Shown here piece after piece: positions 16,198-24,729 of a DNA stretch of 64,000 nucleotides (positions are counted from its first letter, which is position 1; every line of letters begins with the position of its first letter). The notes below the pieces were generated by a model. That model worked only from the letters and a program-made list of their open reading frames with translations, ran no database searches and was not told the origin of the DNA. Source of the DNA: Actinoplanes couchii. Lineage in GTDB: Bacteria; Actinomycetota; Actinomycetes; Mycobacteriales; Micromonosporaceae. The DNA is taken from assembly GCF_016862075.1 (NCBI RefSeq), contig NZ_BOMG01000071.1, positions 58,527-122,526 on the forward strand, in the 5' to 3' direction. Position numbers and translations under genes: made by a program.

Positions 16198-16260
16198 CCC
16201 GGCCTGTCGTAACTGTCGAGCCTGACTCGGTCTGTCGTAACTGTCGAGCCTGACCCGGCC
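16190..16260 (+). repeat. 28-bp tandem direct repeat, about 2.5 copies
   Basis: Units at 16190-16217 and 16218-16245 differ at two positions, and a partial third copy runs to 16260. Each unit begins GAGCCTGAC and ends with CTGTCGTAACTGTC. The first copy contains the stop codon of the PilZ gene, so repeat expansion would not alter the protein. Confidence 0.85.
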
Positions 16261-16261
16261 C

Positions 16262-16349
16262 GGCGCCACCACGGTCCCCCCGGCCTGGTGGCGCCGATAC
16301 GGCCCGCCCGTGGTGGCTTCCGGCGCGTTGTGCGCCGGAAGCCACCACG
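16262..16349. terminator. Two strong hairpins downstream of the PilZ gene
   Basis: The first hairpin pairs GGCGCCACCA with TGGTGGCGCC (16262-16295). The second is a perfect 18-bp stem (16309-16326 with 16332-16349) around the loop GTTGT. Neither is followed by a T-run, which is usual for high-GC actinomycete terminators. Placed between convergent genes, they probably stop transcription from both sides. Confidence 0.6.
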
Positions 16350-16715
16350 TCGTCGTCAGGGGCTGGTGGAAAGTCGGCCGGGGCGCGAAGCGAGGTCAGG
16401 AAGGAGTCAGGCGCCGGCCGCATTCCGGTGTTGCGGGTGGGCTGTGCGCGGAGGTTGCCGAGCGCCCTCCTTGCCACGCCGCCAATCGGCCGGATTCCGG
16501 TCAGCCGCAGTCCGTTCTGCGTCATGGCCACGTCGGCGGCCCGGGTGTGGCCGTGGGGTTCGCATTCGCCCGGCGGTCGCGGGGTGGCCCGGGCGGCGGG
16601 CCTGCCTTGCGTGGCCGCCAGGGGAGTTGCTTCTTGCGGTTGTCGGCCCCGGTGGCGTAACAGAAAAGGGTGTTGTTCGGTGGCTCGGATCGCGGTGACG
16701 GTCCGGGCCTTCCTG
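16350..16715. other. Non-coding or relic stretch between the hairpins and the GerW-like gene
   Basis: No gene is supported with confidence. On the minus strand, 16531 down to about 16370 can be read as MAMTQNGLRLTGIRPIGGV, then NTGMRPAPDSFLTSLRAPADFP, without an upstream ribosome binding site. The phrase looks protein-like but could be an interspersed repeat or relic (see findings). Confidence 0.35.
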
Positions 16716-17134
16716 TCATGCGCGGCGTCTGCGGAGGAGGGAGCGGGCCACCAGGAAGGCGACTACCGCTACCAGCTGGCCGCCCAGAACGATCTTGTTG
16801 ACGTCGATGGCGGGCCGCCAATGGACCTCGTCGCCGCGGATCACGTAGACGCCGGCCGGCGGGCGGAGAAGCCGTAACCGCCGCCGGAACCGCTTCCGCC
16901 GTCGGGGCCGGCGAGACCTTGGGAGCCGTCTGAGCTGTCGGAGATGTAGGGGCCGTCGGGGCCGGGTGCGGGATCGAGGCCGCCTGCGCCGCTACCCGCT
17001 CCGCCGCCGATGATCGCGACCGGTACCACCGTGACGCCGTCGCGTTCGATCGGGGTGCCGAAGACGCGTTCGACAGTGGCGGAATCGGTTCCGGCGCGGG
17101 CTCGTTCCAGGATTTCCGTCGCGTTGAGTTTCAC
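16716..17134 (-). pseudogene. GerW/YtfJ-like sporulation protein gene with a 1-nt frameshift
   Basis: Start GTG at 17134 behind AGAGGTG. The first frame reads KLNATEILERARAGTDS, VERVFGTPIERDGVTVVPVA, a Gly/Ser-rich loop and YGFSARR, then runs out of frame near 16857. The rest is intact in another frame: GVYVIRGDEVHWRPAIDVNK, IVLGGQLVAVVAFLVARSLL and RRRR, stop at 16716. Inserting one C at the GCCCGCCGG run would give ARPAGVYVIRG, the normal family sequence, and about 139 aa in total. The family is a small spore-associated protein with a C-terminal membrane helix. Either a real pseudogene or a base-calling error in a GC-rich run. Confidence 0.75.
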
Positions 17135-17256
17135 CGGGATCACCTCTCGTCGATGTCCTCCCGGACAGCCTCTCCCGGTCGTCGTCCGGCCGCCATGGTT
17201 CTGTCGGCTCCCCGCATGCCTCGACTTCGCCGGGCGCGTCAGCTCTGCCGAACGGT

Positions 17257-18351
17257 TCAGTTCCGGTCGGGGGTGGCTGTGCTTTCCCGGATCACCAGGC
17301 GGGTGGGGACCAGGTCGGTGCCGGGGCCGGCCGGCTCGTCGTGGATCTGGCGTAGCAGGGCCTCGACGCAGCGCCTGCCGACCTCGGCGAAATCCTGGTG
17401 GACCGTGGTCAGTGGGGGCAGGTAGGACGCGGCGTCGGCCAGGTCGTCGAAACCGACGACGCTGACGTCGGCGGGGATGCGGCGGCCGCGTTCGTGCAGG
17501 GCCCGGAGCACGCCGAGGGCCATCTGGTCGTTGGCGGTGAAGATCGCGGTGCAGTTCGGGTCGGCGGCCAGGCGCAGGCCGGCCCGGTAGCCGGAGTCGG
17601 CGGACCAATCGCCGCGTTCCAGTGGCGGGACGGTCCGGCCGGCGTCTTCGAGGGCCCGGCGCCATGCTCCGGCGCGGCGTTCGGCGGAGAACGACTCGGC
17701 CGGGCCGGCGACGTGCCAGACGGTACGGTGACCCAGGCTGAGCAGGTGTTCCACGGCTTGACGGGCGCCGTCGGCCTGGTCGGTGTCGACCACGGGATAA
17801 CGCTCTCCCGCATCGGAGTCGACGACCACCACATGGATGCCGGGGGGAAGGGCCACCGCGGTGGTGTCCAACAGATGCACTTCGATGATTAAAATGACGC
17901 CGTCGACGGCGAGTTCGCCCATTCTTGTGAACGCTCCCATGACATTGTCCTGGGTGGGCGCGCCGACCGGAATGAGGGTTATCGCGTAGCCCTCGGTGGC
18001 GGCCTGGGTGGCGATCGCCTCGACGGTTCGGCTGTTTCCGGTGGAGGACAAACCGAACAGGATGACACCGATGGTGTTGAACCGGCCGTAGCGCAGGGAA
18101 CGGGCCGCGCTGTTCGGCCGGTACCCCAGCTCACTCATGGCGGCGAGCACCTGCTCACGAGTGGTTTCGACGACGCCGGGATGTCCGTTGGCGACCCGCG
18201 ACACGGTCTGTGAGGAGACCCCGGCGAGGGCCGCCACGTCAGCCATCGATACGCGTTGTTTCCGTCGGCCGCCGGGGACGTCCGAACCGACGCGAAGCCG
18301 GGGAGGTTCGATTTTGATCACTCCTTGACCGTTAATTGTGGCCCGTGCCAC
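17257..18351 (-). CDS. LacI-family transcriptional repressor
   Basis: 364 aa from GTG 18351; a GTG at 18321 is a possible alternative. The helix-turn-helix and hinge (MADVAALAGVSSQTVSRVAN, then GYRPNSAARSLRYG) are followed by the sugar-binding periplasmic-type domain (about 85-355) with GHRTVWHVAGP and AIFTANDQMALGVLRAL. Divergent from the sugar transporter/GH42 operon, with two copies of a perfect palindrome in between. It should repress that operon, released by a galactoside-type sugar (inference from neighbours). Confidence 0.93.
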   Translation of the reverse strand: MARATINGQGVIKIEPPRLRVGSDVPGGRRKQRVSMADVAALAGVSSQTVSRVANGHPGVVETTREQVLAAMSELGYRPNSAARSLRYGRFNTIGVILFGLSSTGNSRTVEAIATQAATEGYAITLIPVGAPTQDNVMGAFTRMGELAVDGVILIIEVHLLDTTAVALPPGIHVVVVDSDAGERYPVVDTDQADGARQAVEHLLSLGHRTVWHVAGPAESFSAERRAGAWRRALEDAGRTVPPLERGDWSADSGYRAGLRLAADPNCTAIFTANDQMALGVLRALHERGRRIPADVSVVGFDDLADAASYLPPLTTVHQDFAEVGRRCVEALLRQIHDEPAGPGTDLVPTRLVIRESTATPDRN

Positions 18352-18362
18352 TATACGGCAGT

Positions 18363-18402
18363 CATGTTTACGTAAACATGACGACCATGTTTACGTAAAC
18401 AT
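18363..18402. promoter_or_regulatory. Two palindromic LacI-type operators
   Basis: CATGTTTACGTAAACATG at 18363-18380 is a perfect 18-bp palindrome; its 16-bp core ATGTTTACGTAAACAT is repeated at 18387-18402. Centres are 23 bp apart, so two dimers would lie on slightly offset faces. The central CG and A/T-rich arms match LacI-family operators. They sit between the repressor gene and the transporter operon, just upstream of its GGAGG ribosome binding site. Confidence 0.9.
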
Positions 18403-18420
18403 CCTCCGGAGGGGGCAGGG

Positions 18421-19287
18421 GTGACCCGGCGTTCATGGACTGGGTGGCAGTTCACCGGTCCGTTTCTGGCGGTCTTCGCACTGGTGTATCTGGCGCCGAT
18501 CATCTACTCGGCGTACCTGAGCGTGTTCCGCACCCAACTGGTCGGCGGCACCAGCTTCGTCGGCCTCGAGAACTACACGAAAGCTTTCAGCGATCCACAA
18601 TTCTGGGAGGCCCTGACCCGGGTCTCGCTCTTCCTGCTGATCCAGGTGCCGATCATGCTCGGCCTGGCGCTGCTGGTCGCGCTCGCGATCGACAGCGGCC
18701 GCCTCTACGGCACCGGGTTCTTCCGGATCAGCATCTTCCTGCCGTACGCGGTGCCGTCGGTCGTCGCGACGCTGATGGCCGGCTTCCTCTACGGGGTCCG
18801 GTTCGGTCTGGTCGGCAGCATCAACGAGACGTTCGGCCTGAACATCGCCGACCCGCTCGGCCCGGACTGGATCCTCACCACCATCGGTAACGTCGTGACC
18901 TGGCAGTACATCGGCTACAACATGCTGATCCTGTACTCCGGTCTCAAGGTGATCGACACGTCGCTGTACGAGGCCGCGGCCATCGACGGCGCGGGCGAGT
19001 GGCGGATCATCCGGGCGATCAAGCTGCCGGCGCTGCGCGGGCCGCTCGTGGTCGCCGGCATCTTCTCGATCGTCGGCAGCTTCCAGCTGTTCAACGAGCC
19101 GCAGGTGCTGGACAGCCTGGCGCCGAACTCGATCACCACCTACTTCACCCCGAACATCTACGCGTACCAGCTCTCGTTCGCCGGGCAGCAGGTCAACTAC
19201 TCGGCGACGATCGCACTGATCATGGGCGTGGCGACGATGATCGTGGCGTATGCCTTCCAGCGGCGTTCGATGAAGGGAACGCTGTGA
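18421..19287 (+). CDS. Carbohydrate ABC transporter permease, MalF-like
   Basis: 288 aa, GTG start after a CCGGAGGGGG ribosome binding site. Six hydrophobic segments, the first at about 14-34 (FTGPFLAVFALVYLAPIIY). The EAA loop reads YEAAAIDGAGEWRIIRAIKLP near residue 185. It forms a heterodimeric channel with the next gene product. No ATPase gene is in the operon, so a shared MsiK-type ATPase encoded elsewhere is likely, as usual in actinomycetes. Confidence 0.92.
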   Translation: MTRRSWTGWQFTGPFLAVFALVYLAPIIYSAYLSVFRTQLVGGTSFVGLENYTKAFSDPQFWEALTRVSLFLLIQVPIMLGLALLVALAIDSGRLYGTGFFRISIFLPYAVPSVVATLMAGFLYGVRFGLVGSINETFGLNIADPLGPDWILTTIGNVVTWQYIGYNMLILYSGLKVIDTSLYEAAAIDGAGEWRIIRAIKLPALRGPLVVAGIFSIVGSFQLFNEPQVLDSLAPNSITTYFTPNIYAYQLSFAGQQVNYSATIALIMGVATMIVAYAFQRRSMKGTL

Positions 19288-20141
19288 ACACCACCGCCGC
19301 GAAAAAGCGCAGCACCACCCTCACCCTGATCACCGGCCTGATGGTGATCTACACGCTGCTGCCGCTGGTCTGGCTGCTGCTCAGCTCGACCAAGAGCCAG
19401 GAGGACCTGCTCGGGTCGTTCGGGCTCTGGTTCGGCAAGGACTTCGCGCTCTTCGAGAACATCGCGGACGTCTTCGCGTACCAGGACGGCATCTTCGGCC
19501 GCTGGATCCTCAACACCCTGTTCTACGTGGTGGTGGGGGCCGGCGGGGCGACGATCCTGGCCGCGCTGGCCGGGTACGGGCTGGCCAAGTTCGACTTCGT
19601 CGGGCGTAAGGCGGTCTTCGCCGTGGTGCTCGGTGGCATCGCGGTGCCGCCCACCGCGCTGGCCGTGCCGGTCTTCCTGATGTTCGCCAAGATGGGGCTG
19701 ACCGACACCCCGTGGGCGGTGATCATCCCGTCGCTGCTGTCGCCGTTCGGCCTGTACCTGATGTGGACCTACTCCACCGAGGCGGTGCCGACCGAGATCC
19801 TGGAGTCGGCCCGGGTCGACGGGGCCGGCGAGTTCCGGACGTTCTTCAAGCTGGCCCTGCCGCTGCTGGCGCCGGGCCTGGTCACCGTGCTGCTGTTCAA
19901 CCTGGTGGCGACGTGGAACAACTTCTTCATTCCGCTGATCATGCTGAAGAACGCCGACCTCTACCCGCTCACGCTGGGCCTCTACTCGTGGAACCGGCAG
20001 GCCAACACGGTCGGCGGTGACGTCGTCTTCGACCTCGTGATCACCGGCTCGCTGCTCACCATCATCCCGCTCACCGTGGCGTTCCTGTTCCTGCAGAAGT
20101 ACTGGCAGCAGGGTCTCGCCGCGGGCAGCGTCAAGCAGTAG
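19284..20141 (+). CDS. Carbohydrate ABC transporter permease, MalG-like
   Basis: 285 aa from the GTG at 19284 (GTGA overlap with the upstream permease gene). Six membrane segments; the EAA loop is ESARVDGAGEFRTFFKLALP. The C-terminus VAFLFLQKYWQQGLAAGSVK is the standard MalG-family ending. Partner of the permease at 18421. Confidence 0.92.
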   Translation: MNTTAAKKRSTTLTLITGLMVIYTLLPLVWLLLSSTKSQEDLLGSFGLWFGKDFALFENIADVFAYQDGIFGRWILNTLFYVVVGAGGATILAALAGYGLAKFDFVGRKAVFAVVLGGIAVPPTALAVPVFLMFAKMGLTDTPWAVIIPSLLSPFGLYLMWTYSTEAVPTEILESARVDGAGEFRTFFKLALPLLAPGLVTVLLFNLVATWNNFFIPLIMLKNADLYPLTLGLYSWNRQANTVGGDVVFDLVITGSLLTIIPLTVAFLFLQKYWQQGLAAGSVKQ

Positions 20142-20174
20142 TTCCCCCTCTATCACCGAAGGGAAATCCCCAGA

Positions 20175-21515
20175 ATGAAGATCACCCGCAGGCGCGCCAT
20201 CATGGGCGCCGCGATGTCGATAACGCTGCTCGCGGCCGGCTGCTCCGGTTCCGACGACGCGGCCACCACCGGCGGCGGCGGCGAGACGGTCTCCGAGGCC
20301 GACGTCGCCAAGGCCCTGGAGGCGGGTGGCAACCTGACCGTGTGGGCGTGGGACACCACGATCACCAAGGTCGCCGCCGACTTCCAGACCAAGTACCCCA
20401 AGGTCAAGATCAACCTCGTCAACGCGGGTACGGGTAACGACCAGTACATCGCCCTGCAGAACGCGATCTCGGCCGGCACCGGCGTCCCGGACGTGGCCCA
20501 GATCGAGTACTACGCGCTCCCGCAGTTCTCCCTGGCCAAGACGGTCGCCGAGCTGGACGGTTTCGGCGCGACCGCGCTGGACGGCAAGTTCACCCCCGGC
20601 ACCTGGAACTCGGTGCACGCCGGCGGCAAGATCTACGGCCTGCCGATCGACTCGGGCCCCATGGCGCTCTTCTACAACAAGGAGGTCTTCGACAAGCACC
20701 AGATCGCGGTGCCGACCACCTGGGAGGAGTACGCCGCGGCGGCCGAGAAGCTGCACAAGGCCGACCCGAAGGCCTACATCACCAGCGACTCCGGTGACGC
20801 CGGCTTCACCACCAGCCTGATCTGGCAGGCCGGCGGCAAGCCGTACACCGTCGACGGCACCAACATCGGCGTCAACTTCGCCGACCCGGGCGCGCAGAAG
20901 TTCGCCGCCCAGTGGCAGAAGCTGATCGACGGCAAGCTGCTCTCGCCGGTCGTCGGCTGGACCGACGAGTGGTACAAGGGCCTCGGCGACGGCACCATCG
21001 CCACCCTGGTCACCGGCGCCTGGATGCCGAGCAACCTGGAGTCCGGCGCGAAGGCCGGCAACGGCAAGTGGCGGGTCGCCCCGATGCCGCAGTGGGAGGC
21101 CGGTGGCAAGTCCACCGCGGAGAACGGCGGCAGCTCGCTCGCCATCCCGACCGCCAGCACCAACAAGGCTCTCGCCTACGCGTTCCTGAAGTACACCGCC
21201 GTCGACGAGGGCGCGCCGACCCGCGTCGCCGCCGGCGCGTTCCCGGCCACCACGGCCGAGCTGGACGCCGCGGAGTTCAAGGGCAAGGAGTTCCCGTACT
21301 TCGGTGGCCAGAAGGTCAACGAGGTGCTCGCCGAGTCCGCCGGCCAGGTCGTCACCGGCTGGAACTACCTGCCGTTCCAGGTTTACGCCAACAGCATCTT
21401 CAGTGACACGGTGGGCAAGGCTTACCTGGGTCAGGGAACGCTGACGGACGGCCTCAAGGCCTGGCAGGATGCCTCCGTGAAGTACGGCACGGAGCAGGGC
21501 TTCCAGGTTAAATGA
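20175..21515 (+). CDS. Sugar-binding lipoprotein of the ABC importer
   Basis: 446 aa. The signal peptide begins with RRR (possible Tat export) and ends in the lipobox LLAAGC with Cys23. The mature part is an extracellular solute-binding protein of the MalE-like cluster (LTVWAWDTTITKVAADFQ, VPDVAQIEYYALPQ, PIDSGPMALFYNKEVFDKH). 33 bp after the second permease gene, and its TGA overlaps the beta-galactosidase ATG. Binds the oligosaccharide brought in by the two permeases. Confidence 0.92.
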   Translation: MKITRRRAIMGAAMSITLLAAGCSGSDDAATTGGGGETVSEADVAKALEAGGNLTVWAWDTTITKVAADFQTKYPKVKINLVNAGTGNDQYIALQNAISAGTGVPDVAQIEYYALPQFSLAKTVAELDGFGATALDGKFTPGTWNSVHAGGKIYGLPIDSGPMALFYNKEVFDKHQIAVPTTWEEYAAAAEKLHKADPKAYITSDSGDAGFTTSLIWQAGGKPYTVDGTNIGVNFADPGAQKFAAQWQKLIDGKLLSPVVGWTDEWYKGLGDGTIATLVTGAWMPSNLESGAKAGNGKWRVAPMPQWEAGGKSTAENGGSSLAIPTASTNKALAYAFLKYTAVDEGAPTRVAAGAFPATTAELDAAEFKGKEFPYFGGQKVNEVLAESAGQVVTGWNYLPFQVYANSIFSDTVGKAYLGQGTLTDGLKAWQDASVKYGTEQGFQVK

Positions 21516-23497
21516 CGCAGAGCAACGACACGCCCCGGCGCTGGCTTCGCCGCGCCGGGGCGGCGCGTCTGGAATTCGGCGCGGACTACAACCCCGATCA
21601 ATGGCCTCGCGAGGTCTGGGACGACGACGTACGGGCCATGCAAGAGGCCGGCGTCACGGTGGTCTCGCTCGCGATCTTCTCCTGGGCCCGGCTGGAGCCG
21701 CGTGAGGGAGTCTTCGACTTCGCCTGGCTCGACGAGGTGATGGACCTGCTGCACGCCGGCGGGATCACCGTCGACCTGGCCACCGCCACCGCGTCGCCGC
21801 CGCCCTGGCTGACCCGCAAGCACCCGGAGATCCTGCCGGTCACCCGGACCGGGGAGACCCTGTCCCCGGGCGCGCGCCAGCACTGGCGGCCCACCTCGCC
21901 GGTCTTCCGGGAGCACGCGCTGCGCCTGGTCCGCGAGCTGGCCGTCCGGTACGCCGAGCACCCGGCGCTGGTGGCCTGGCACGTCAACAACGAGCTGGGC
22001 TGCCACAACGTCTACGACTTCTCCGACGACGCGGCCCGTGCCTTCCGGCTGTGGCTGCGCGAGCGGTACGACACCGTCGACGCGCTGAACCACGCCTGGG
22101 GCACCGCCTTCTGGTCGCAGCGGTACGACGACTTCGAGGAGGTCCTGCCGCCCCGGCTGGCCGCCTCGTACCCGAACCCGACCCAGCAGCTGGACTTCAA
22201 GCGCTTCTCCTCGGACGCGCTGAAGGAGCACCTGCGGGCCGAGCGGGCGGTGCTGCGCCGGATCACCCCGGAGGTGCCGGTCACCACGAACTTCATGGTG
22301 ATGGGCGAGACCAAGGGGATGAACTACGCCGACTGGGCGGCCGAGGTCGACTTCGTCTCCAACGACCACTACGTGCTGCCCGGCCCGCAGGCCCGCGACG
22401 AGCTGTCGTTCTCGGCGAACCTGACCGGGAACCTGGCCGGTGGGCACCCGTGGTTCCTGATGGAGCACTCCACCAGCGCGGTCAACTGGCAGCCGGTGAA
22501 CGTGGCGAAGAAGCCGGGCGAGATGGCCCGGGACGCGCTCACCCACGTGGCGCACGGCGCCGACGCGGTCTGCTACTTCCAGTGGCGGCAGTCCAAGGCC
22601 GGTGCGGAGAAGTACCACTCGGCGATGCTGCCGCACGCCGGGACCGACAGCGCCCTCTTCCGGGACGTGGTCCGGCTCGGCGAGCGGTTGCGGGAGCTGG
22701 CGCCGCTGGCCGGAACGGATCGCCGGCGCGCCCCGGTCGGCATCGTCTTCGACTGGGAGTCGTGGTGGGTGTCCGAGCTCGACTCGCACCCGACCGACCG
22801 TCTGCGGTACCGGCAGGAGGCGCTCGACTGGTACACCGCGCTGCTGGACCTCGGCATCCGTGCCGACGTGGTGCCGCCCGGTGCTCCGCTGGAGGAGTAC
22901 CGGATGCTTGTCGCCCCGATCCTGAACGTGGTGCCGGCCGAGCTGGCGTCCCGTCTGCAGGGGTACGTGGCCGGCGGCGGGCACCTGGTCACCACGTACT
23001 TCTCCGGGATCGTGGACGAGCACGACCACGTGTGGCTGGGCGGGTACCCCGGCGCGCTGCGGGAGGTGCTCGGCATCCGGATCGAGGAGTTCGGGCCGCT
23101 GCTGGACCACGAGAGCGTGGAGCTGGACAACGGGACCACCGGCACCCTCTGGACCGACCGGATCGACGTGACCGGCCCGGACGTGGAGGTGCTGGCCCGG
23201 TACAAGACCGGCGAGCAGGCGGAACGGGCGGCGGTCACCCGTCGTACCGTCGGGACCGGTTCGGCGTCGTACGTCTCCACCCGGCTCGGCCCGGACGGGC
23301 TGGGCGCCCTGCTGCCGGCGCTGCTCGGCCCGGCCGGGGTGAGCGGTGAGCTGCCGGCCGATCTGGACGGGCGGGTCGAGCTGACGATCCGCGGGGACCA
23401 CTGGTTCCTGATCAACCGCACCGACGAGCCGGTGGACCTCGCCTCTTTGGCGGAACCGTCGCTGGCGCCCCGAGAGGTCCGGGTAGTCCGCCGTTAG
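21512..23497 (+). CDS. GH42 beta-galactosidase
   Basis: 661 aa, no signal peptide, so cytoplasmic. The GH42 TIM barrel is at about 20-400; the acid/base is E161 in HVNNELGCHN and the nucleophile E318 in FLMEHSTSAVNW. The trimerisation domain (about 410-620) and a small C-terminal beta domain follow. The family releases galactose, or sometimes arabinose, from beta-linked oligosaccharides. Last gene of the LacI-controlled operon, so the imported sugar is probably a galacto-oligosaccharide. Confidence 0.92.
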   Translation: MTQSNDTPRRWLRRAGAARLEFGADYNPDQWPREVWDDDVRAMQEAGVTVVSLAIFSWARLEPREGVFDFAWLDEVMDLLHAGGITVDLATATASPPPWLTRKHPEILPVTRTGETLSPGARQHWRPTSPVFREHALRLVRELAVRYAEHPALVAWHVNNELGCHNVYDFSDDAARAFRLWLRERYDTVDALNHAWGTAFWSQRYDDFEEVLPPRLAASYPNPTQQLDFKRFSSDALKEHLRAERAVLRRITPEVPVTTNFMVMGETKGMNYADWAAEVDFVSNDHYVLPGPQARDELSFSANLTGNLAGGHPWFLMEHSTSAVNWQPVNVAKKPGEMARDALTHVAHGADAVCYFQWRQSKAGAEKYHSAMLPHAGTDSALFRDVVRLGERLRELAPLAGTDRRRAPVGIVFDWESWWVSELDSHPTDRLRYRQEALDWYTALLDLGIRADVVPPGAPLEEYRMLVAPILNVVPAELASRLQGYVAGGGHLVTTYFSGIVDEHDHVWLGGYPGALREVLGIRIEEFGPLLDHESVELDNGTTGTLWTDRIDVTGPDVEVLARYKTGEQAERAAVTRRTVGTGSASYVSTRLGPDGLGALLPALLGPAGVSGELPADLDGRVELTIRGDHWFLINRTDEPVDLASLAEPSLAPREVRVVRR

Positions 23498-23518
23498 ACC
23501 GGGCCGCCGTTAGACCAG

Positions 23519-23554
23519 GAAGCCCCGTCCCACACGTTCGTGGGACGGGGCTTC
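23519..23554 (+). terminator. Terminator hairpin after the GH42 operon
   Basis: Perfect 15-bp stem (23519-23533 with 23540-23554) closing a 6-nt loop. It lies 22 bp after the beta-galactosidase stop. The 15 bp preceding it also contain a short direct repeat of CCGCCGTTAGACC that includes the stop codon. Confidence 0.8.
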
Positions 23555-23594
23555 TGGCTGACCGGCCCCGGCTGGATGGGCCAGCCGGGTCGGG

Positions 23595-24545
23595 TCAGAG
23601 CGCGGGGCCCGGCTTGATGGCCAGAGCCTTGTCGGCGGTCGTCGCGACGATCTTCAGCCGGTCACCGTCGGCAACAATGTGATGCGTCGGATAATTCGTG
23701 GAACGCAACGCCAAGGCGGCGCCATCACGAATAGTCACCGGGCAGAAAGTCGCGTCCTCTCGGAATAGCTGCGTGCGTTCCATCCGCGAGAGCCGGATCT
23801 CGAAATTGTAGTGACGCAGATAATACCCGGGAAAGTTTACAGATTCGAACGAAACGCAGCCGTCCCCGGCCAGTCCGGCGCGAACCCGGAAGTTCGTGTC
23901 GGCCCGCTCGCGATCGGTGCTCGTCGATCCGATCCGGGCCAGACGGCCACGAAAATCGTAGTGCCGCACCCGGTCACCGGACCTGTCGGCGGCGACCAGG
24001 CCGGCCGTCGACCCGACCGTGAACGCGGCCGGCGGGGCGGCGGTGGTCCTGGTCGGCTGAGGCGCTTTAGTCGTGGTCGCGGCAGAGCCGGGCGTGGTCG
24101 GCTGGGCGCCCGCCTTGGGGGGTGTGGAGGTGGCGACGGCCTGGTGCGAGGTAGCGGAGAGTGAGGTCGCAGAGGGTGACGGCTGGACGCTCACCGGCAC
24201 GTCATCGGAGTTCTGATCGGCCGCCGGAGTCAGCTCCAGCGGACCGTTCGCCTGGGGGAAGGTGAACTCCGCGGCGGTCTGCGTCGCGGGCTTGCGCGCG
24301 GCATCGATGATCACCGCGACCGCCGCGGTCGCCGCGCACGCGAGGCAGAGGGCCGCGACGAGGACGAGGCGGGGACGCGCCGTTCCGGCCCGGCTCACCC
24401 GGGCGAAATGATCACGGGGCCGGGGGTTGCCACTCAGGGCGGGTTGTGCGGTCGGCCGGATCGGCACGGTGGTGTCGCCACCGGTCGAATACGGCGGAAT
24501 CCAGCCGCCGACCCGCAAGCCGTTACGGGTGTTGTCATCCGGCAT
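23595..24545 (-). CDS. Membrane-anchored AbfB-domain (CBM42-like) protein
   Basis: 316 aa from the ATG at 24545, which has an AGGAAG ribosome binding site; a GTG at 24572 lies upstream. Cytoplasmic N-terminus of about 50 residues, one membrane helix (LVLVAALCLACAATAAVAVI), a Pro/Thr/Ser-rich stalk, then a C-terminal beta-trefoil with RVRHYDFRGRLARI, FESVNFPGYYLRHYNFEIRL and LRSTNYPTHHIV, the AbfB arabinofuranose-binding pattern. No catalytic domain is present, so it may hold arabinose-containing polymer at the surface. Divergent from the surface-protein gene at 24730. Confidence 0.82.
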   Translation of the reverse strand: MPDDNTRNGLRVGGWIPPYSTGGDTTVPIRPTAQPALSGNPRPRDHFARVSRAGTARPRLVLVAALCLACAATAAVAVIIDAARKPATQTAAEFTFPQANGPLELTPAADQNSDDVPVSVQPSPSATSLSATSHQAVATSTPPKAGAQPTTPGSAATTTKAPQPTRTTAAPPAAFTVGSTAGLVAADRSGDRVRHYDFRGRLARIGSTSTDRERADTNFRVRAGLAGDGCVSFESVNFPGYYLRHYNFEIRLSRMERTQLFREDATFCPVTIRDGAALALRSTNYPTHHIVADGDRLKIVATTADKALAIKPGPAL

Positions 24546-24729
24546 GTAATTCGCTTCCTGGGGACTGTTCACATAGGTACTTAATGGTTCGATAAGGATC
24601 TACACGTTAGTGGGTCCCGGAAGCAAGTGGAAACGCTGTACCAATAGTTTGGGAGCGTGACCAAATGAACCTTCGGGGTGCGGCGTCCGTATCGGTCAGG
24701 GAGCCCTGCCGTGCCCGGAGGAGAGCAAG

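Noticed and set aside
19197..20756. 519-codon minus-strand open frame inside the ABC importer operon
   Set aside because: Antisense shadow of high-GC genes, rich in Arg, His and Gly, without any recognisable domain or RBS.
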